From Ilumatobacter sp. (GTDB lineage Bacteria; Actinomycetota; Acidimicrobiia; Acidimicrobiales; Ilumatobacteraceae), in contig JABDKP010000146.1 in NCBI GenBank assembly GCA_013002175.1, positions 1 through 43,192 of the forward strand: a stretch of 43,192 nt of DNA, given 5' to 3'. Below are positions 40,392 to 43,192 of this stretch, piece by piece. Numbering within the stretch: the first letter of the stretch is position 1; the number at the start of each line of letters is the position of its first letter. The notes under the pieces were generated by a model that did no database searches, was not told where the DNA came from, and worked only from the letters and a program-made list of their open reading frames with translations. The position numbers and the translations under genes were made by a program.

Positions 40392-41120
40392 TCAGTCGTC
40401 GGTGCCGAGCTCGGGCAGGGCGACGACCTCCGGCGGGTCGTTGTCGCTTTCGGGATAGGGGTGCTCGGGCACCCACGCGTCGACGATGTAGCGAACGCGC
40501 TCGCCGACGTTGACGGCATGGTCGCCGATCCGTTCGAAGAAACGGGCGACGACCGCCAGCTGCACCGCGACCTGCAGGTCGATGTGCTCGGCGGCGTGAC
40601 TCTCGAAGATCACCTGGATGAACTGGCGCTGGAGGTCGTCGAGGTACGAGTCCATGTCGTGCAGTGCGGCTGCGCGCGGGCCGTCGAGGTTGAGGTATGC
40701 CTCCGTGCACTCCTTGAACAGCGCGTGAGCCTGCTCGCCCATCTTGCGGATCACGCCGCGCAGCTCGGCGTCGAGCTCGTGGCCGTAGATCCGGCGGGTC
40801 GCCTTGCAGATGTTGACGCACAGGTCGGCAGACCGTTCGACGTCGGCGATGATCTTGATCGCCGAGACGAGCGAGCGGAGATCCTGCGCAACCGGGGCCT
40901 GCAGGGCGATGACGCGGAAGCACTGTTCTTCGAGCTCGATCGAGCGGGCGTCGTAGTCGTCGTCGCCGAGGATGACGTGCTCCGCGCCCTTCAGGTCGGC
41001 GTCGAGCAGGATCTCCGTCGCCCGGGGGACGAGTTCGGTCACGTCGGCACTCATCCGGGCGATTTCGTTGCGGATCTGGTCGAGTTGCTCGTGGAAATTG
41101 GCGCGCAGCTCGGCGGACAT
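40392..41120 (-). CDS. phoU: phosphate signalling protein PhoU
   Basis: A 242-residue protein with two three-helix PhoU repeats. The first contains SLVSAIKIIADVERSADLCVNICK (about 83-106) and the second VVARFFERIGDHAVNVGERV (about 190-209), each with the E-R-xxD/GD-xxxN metal cluster. PhoU links the Pst transporter to the sensor kinase and limits uptake when phosphate is plentiful. Its ATG shares one base with the pstB stop (TGATG), indicating coupled translation. Confidence 0.95.
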   Translation of the reverse strand: MSAELRANFHEQLDQIRNEIARMSADVTELVPRATEILLDADLKGAEHVILGDDDYDARSIELEEQCFRVIALQAPVAQDLRSLVSAIKIIADVERSADLCVNICKATRRIYGHELDAELRGVIRKMGEQAHALFKECTEAYLNLDGPRAAALHDMDSYLDDLQRQFIQVIFESHAAEHIDLQVAVQLAVVARFFERIGDHAVNVGERVRYIVDAWVPEHPYPESDNDPPEVVALPELGTDD

Positions 41121-42028
41121 CAGCCGAACCTCCCGGTGATGTACTGCTCGGTCCGCTCGTCCTCGGGCATCGAGAAGATCTTCTCGGTGCGGTCGAACTC
41201 GATCAGGCGACCGGTCCGCCGCTCGCCGTCGGGGTTGACCTCGGTGGTGAAGAACGCGGTGCGATCGCTGACCCGGCCGGCCTGCTGCATGTTGTGCGTC
41301 ACGATCACGATCGTGTAGGTCTCCTTCATCTCCTGCATCAGGTCCTCGATGCGTGCGGTGGCGATGGGGTCGAGTGCCGAGCACGGCTCGTCCATCAGGA
41401 TCACGTCCGGTTCGACGGCGACCGCCCTGGCGATGCACAGGCGCTGCTGCTGGCCGCCGGACAGGCCGAGACCCGACTCCTTCAGACGGTCCTTCACCTC
41501 GTCCCACAGCGCGGCACCACGCAGCGAACGCTCGACGACGTCGTCGAGCTCGGCGCGCTTCTTCACGCCGGCGAGACGCGGACCGTAGGCGACGTTGTCG
41601 TAGATGCTCTTCGGGAACGGGTTCGGCTTCTGGAACACCATCCCGATCCGGCGCCGCACCTCGGTGGCATTGACCTCCGGGTCGTACAGGTCGACGCCGT
41701 GGTACGTGATCGAGCCCTCGACGCGGGCGATGTCGATGAAGTCGTTCATCCGGTTGAGGCTGCGCAGCATCGTCGTCTTGCCACAGCCCGACGGCCCGAT
41801 GAACGCGGTGATCTCGTGCTCCCGCACGGACAGTTCGTCGACGGTCACCGCCCGGAAGTCGCCGTAGTAGACGCTGAGGTCCGCGATCTCGAAGACGATG
41901 GTCTCATCGGCTGGTTCGTCGTCGGCCATCGTGAGGGTCTGGGCCGTCGTGGCGTCGGTCATGCGGAATCCGTGACTGTGCGTGATGGGGAGATGGGCGC
42001 GGGCGGGGCTGGTGTCAACGTTACTCAT
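41120..42028 (-). CDS. pstB: phosphate ABC transporter ATP-binding protein PstB
   Basis: A 302-residue ATPase that energises phosphate import. Walker A is GPSGCGKT (78-85), the signature is LSGGQQQR, and Walker B is [14 protein letters not shown], the PstB form. [14 protein letters not shown] and [22 protein letters not shown] are PstB-specific. A non-conserved N-terminal extension of about 45 residues precedes the domain. ATG 42028 is chosen because AAGGAG lies 11 bases upstream; 41962 and 42064 are alternatives. Domain boundaries are otherwise normal. Confidence 0.95.
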   Translation of the reverse strand: MSNVDTSPARAHLPITHSHGFRMTDATTAQTLTMADDEPADETIVFEIADLSVYYGDFRAVTVDELSVREHEITAFIGPSGCGKTTMLRSLNRMNDFIDIARVEGSITYHGVDLYDPEVNATEVRRRIGMVFQKPNPFPKSIYDNVAYGPRLAGVKKRAELDDVVERSLRGAALWDEVKDRLKESGLGLSGGQQQRLCIARAVAVEPDVILMDEPCSALDPIATARIEDLMQEMKETYTIVIVTHNMQQAGRVSDRTAFFTTEVNPDGERRTGRLIEFDRTEKIFSMPEDERTEQYITGRFG

Positions 42029-42050
42029 CGATCTGTCGTCTCCTTGCTGC

Positions 42051-43001
42051 TCAACTTCCGACACGGGTCTTCTCGAACCGGTTCCGGAGGTAGACGGCCG
42101 ACGCGTTGAACACGAGCACGATGACCAGGAGGACGAGCCCGGCCGCCGCGGCGCTCTCGGTGAACGCGAACTCGCTGTTCGGCGGTTTCGGCCTCCCGGT
42201 CCACTGGTAGATCAGGATCGGGATGGCCGTGAACTTGCCGGTGAACGACGTCTCCGGAAGCAGACCCGTGATCGCGCCGACGATGATCAAGGGGGCCGCT
42301 TCGCCGAGTGCCCGGGCGACCGACAGGACCGTTCCGGTGAGGATGCCCGGCGCGGCGTACGGGAGCACGTGGTCGCGTGTGACCTCCCACCGCGATGCAC
42401 CGACCCCGAAGCCGGCGTCGCGCAGCGAACCCGGGACCGCACGGATCGCCTCCATCGAGGTGATCACCACGATCGGAAGCACGAGCAGCGCCATCGTCAG
42501 GCCGGCCGCGATCACCGACTGGCCGTTCGTCACCGGCTCGAGCCACTGGGTGAAGATGATGAACCCGAGGACGCCGTAGATCACGGCCGGCACGCCGGCG
42601 AGGTTGCGGATGTTGACCATGATCAGGCGCGTCAGGCGGTGTTGGGCGTTGGCGTATTCCTCGAGGTAGATCGCCGCCGCGAGACCGAGCGGAATCGCCA
42701 CGAGCACGACGAACACGCCGATGAAGATCGATCCGTAGAGCCCGGACCAGATGCCGATCTTGTCCGGGTCCGATCCGATCGGTGAGGTGACGAAGTCGAT
42801 GCCGCGTTCGCCGAGCAGACTGCTCGACTCGCCGACGACCTGGGCGATCAGCGCGACGAGGACGAGCAGTGTGACCAGGGTGGTGAACAACAGCATGCCG
42901 AGCATCGCCATGCCGGCAACGTCACGGTCGTGCCGCGTGAGCCCGGCGCGGACCGAGGCTGCAGCATGCTCGCCGGCGGTTGCAGGGGTGGTGAACATCA
43001 T
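42051..43001 (-). CDS. pstA: phosphate ABC transporter permease PstA
   Basis: A 316-residue inner-membrane permease with six helices. Recognisable are [52 protein letters not shown], the EAA loop [39 protein letters not shown] and [13 protein letters not shown]. It pairs with PstC. The last residues RNRFEKTR are usual for PstA. Start at 43001 or the next Met at 42998. The intervals are 15 bases to pstC and 22 bases to pstB. Confidence 0.95.
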   Translation of the reverse strand: MMFTTPATAGEHAAASVRAGLTRHDRDVAGMAMLGMLLFTTLVTLLVLVALIAQVVGESSSLLGERGIDFVTSPIGSDPDKIGIWSGLYGSIFIGVFVVLVAIPLGLAAAIYLEEYANAQHRLTRLIMVNIRNLAGVPAVIYGVLGFIIFTQWLEPVTNGQSVIAAGLTMALLVLPIVVITSMEAIRAVPGSLRDAGFGVGASRWEVTRDHVLPYAAPGILTGTVLSVARALGEAAPLIIVGAITGLLPETSFTGKFTAIPILIYQWTGRPKPPNSEFAFTESAAAAGLVLLVIVLVFNASAVYLRNRFEKTRVGS

Positions 43002-43016
43002 GGCTCCGATCGTTGC

Positions 43017-43192
43017 TCAGTACTGCTGCCGGATGCGGTTGACGAAGCGGTCTCCGATGACGTTGAGCAACAACGTGATCGAGAACAGGATCAGCCCGAC
43101 GAAGAACAGCACCTGAAACGGCGCACCGCCGACATCCTGGTCGGTGCCGCCGACGGCGTTGGTCATCGCGGTGGTCATCGTGAGGCCGGAGT
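43017..43192 (-). CDS. pstC: phosphate ABC transporter permease PstC, C-terminal end
   Basis: The last 58 codons before the TGA, reading SGLTMTTAMTNAVGG and then the final membrane helix VLFFVGLILFSITLLLNVIGD, with the end RFVNRIRQQY. This tail is characteristic of PstC, and the position directly before pstA agrees. The gene is cut by the window edge; pstS probably lies beyond it. Confidence 0.88.
   Translation of the reverse strand, partial: SGLTMTTAMTNAVGGTDQDVGGAPFQVLFFVGLILFSITLLLNVIGDRFVNRIRQQY

Noticed and set aside
1-43192. CRISPR arrays, prophage, transposases or integrases
   Set aside because: No regularly spaced repeats, phage structural genes or recombinase motifs were found.

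Overview
The window comes from a GC-rich bacterium, most likely an actinobacterium of the class Acidimicrobiia (Ilumatobacter-like). This placement is an inference from several signs: very high third-position GC, many putative leaderless starts, several F420-type split-barrel enzymes, a SenX3/RegX3-type phosphate regulator, DUF4916 and DUF2342-like proteins, and an LPETG-anchored wall protein. I see no prophage, transposase gene, CRISPR array or rRNA. No gene-free stretch exceeds about 200 bases.

Layout. 1-4000: tRNA-Arg(CCU), a rhodanese lipoprotein, an unknown lipoprotein, an F420-type oxidoreductase, a YbaK-like deacylase with a TRIC-type channel, and two convergent split-barrel proteins. 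4000-11800: a nucleotidyltransferase coupled to a giant zinc-ribbon/class III cyclase/AAA/TPR protein, then a MacB-like ABC exporter pair and another F420-type enzyme. 11800-16700: a Nei/Fpg-like DNA glycosylase with altered catalytic positions, a DUF4916 protein, a methyltransferase, an alpha/beta hydrolase, and an ECF sigma factor with a membrane partner. 16670-19711: a three-repeat LPETG surface protein and a BMP/PnrA-like nucleoside-binding lipoprotein.

19736-25721 is a four-gene catabolic operon: an L-carbamoylase/allantoate amidohydrolase-type enzyme, a D-carbamoylase-type enzyme, a fused molybdenum hydroxylase of the selenium-dependent xanthine dehydrogenase type, and an SsnA-like deaminase. 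A promoter with an overlapping inverted repeat precedes it. Together with the BMP protein, and moaE further on, it suggests uptake and breakdown of purines or ureides. 25834-33978: a thiamine-binding-type small protein, a methyltransferase, TesB, a PQQ-type sugar dehydrogenase lipoprotein, an RNase II-type exonuclease, MreB, a small membrane protein, MoaE, an unknown membrane protein and a degenerate SDR. 34074-38436: a zincin-like protein with a HExxGH motif, an MFS transporter, and a Na/Pi symporter with a PhoU-like partner. 38529-43192 is the operon pstC-pstA-pstB-phoU-senX3-regX3, with pstC cut by the window edge.

Two window-wide features stand out. First, at least eleven genes have a TAnnnT hexamer ending 6-7 bases before the start codon, which suggests leaderless mRNAs. 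Second, most convergent gene pairs overlap at their stop codons or nearly touch, leaving no room for ordinary terminators. Two long perfect odd palindromes (161-189 and 3949-3983) lie just past the 3' ends of genes and are the best candidates for an unexplained repeat family.
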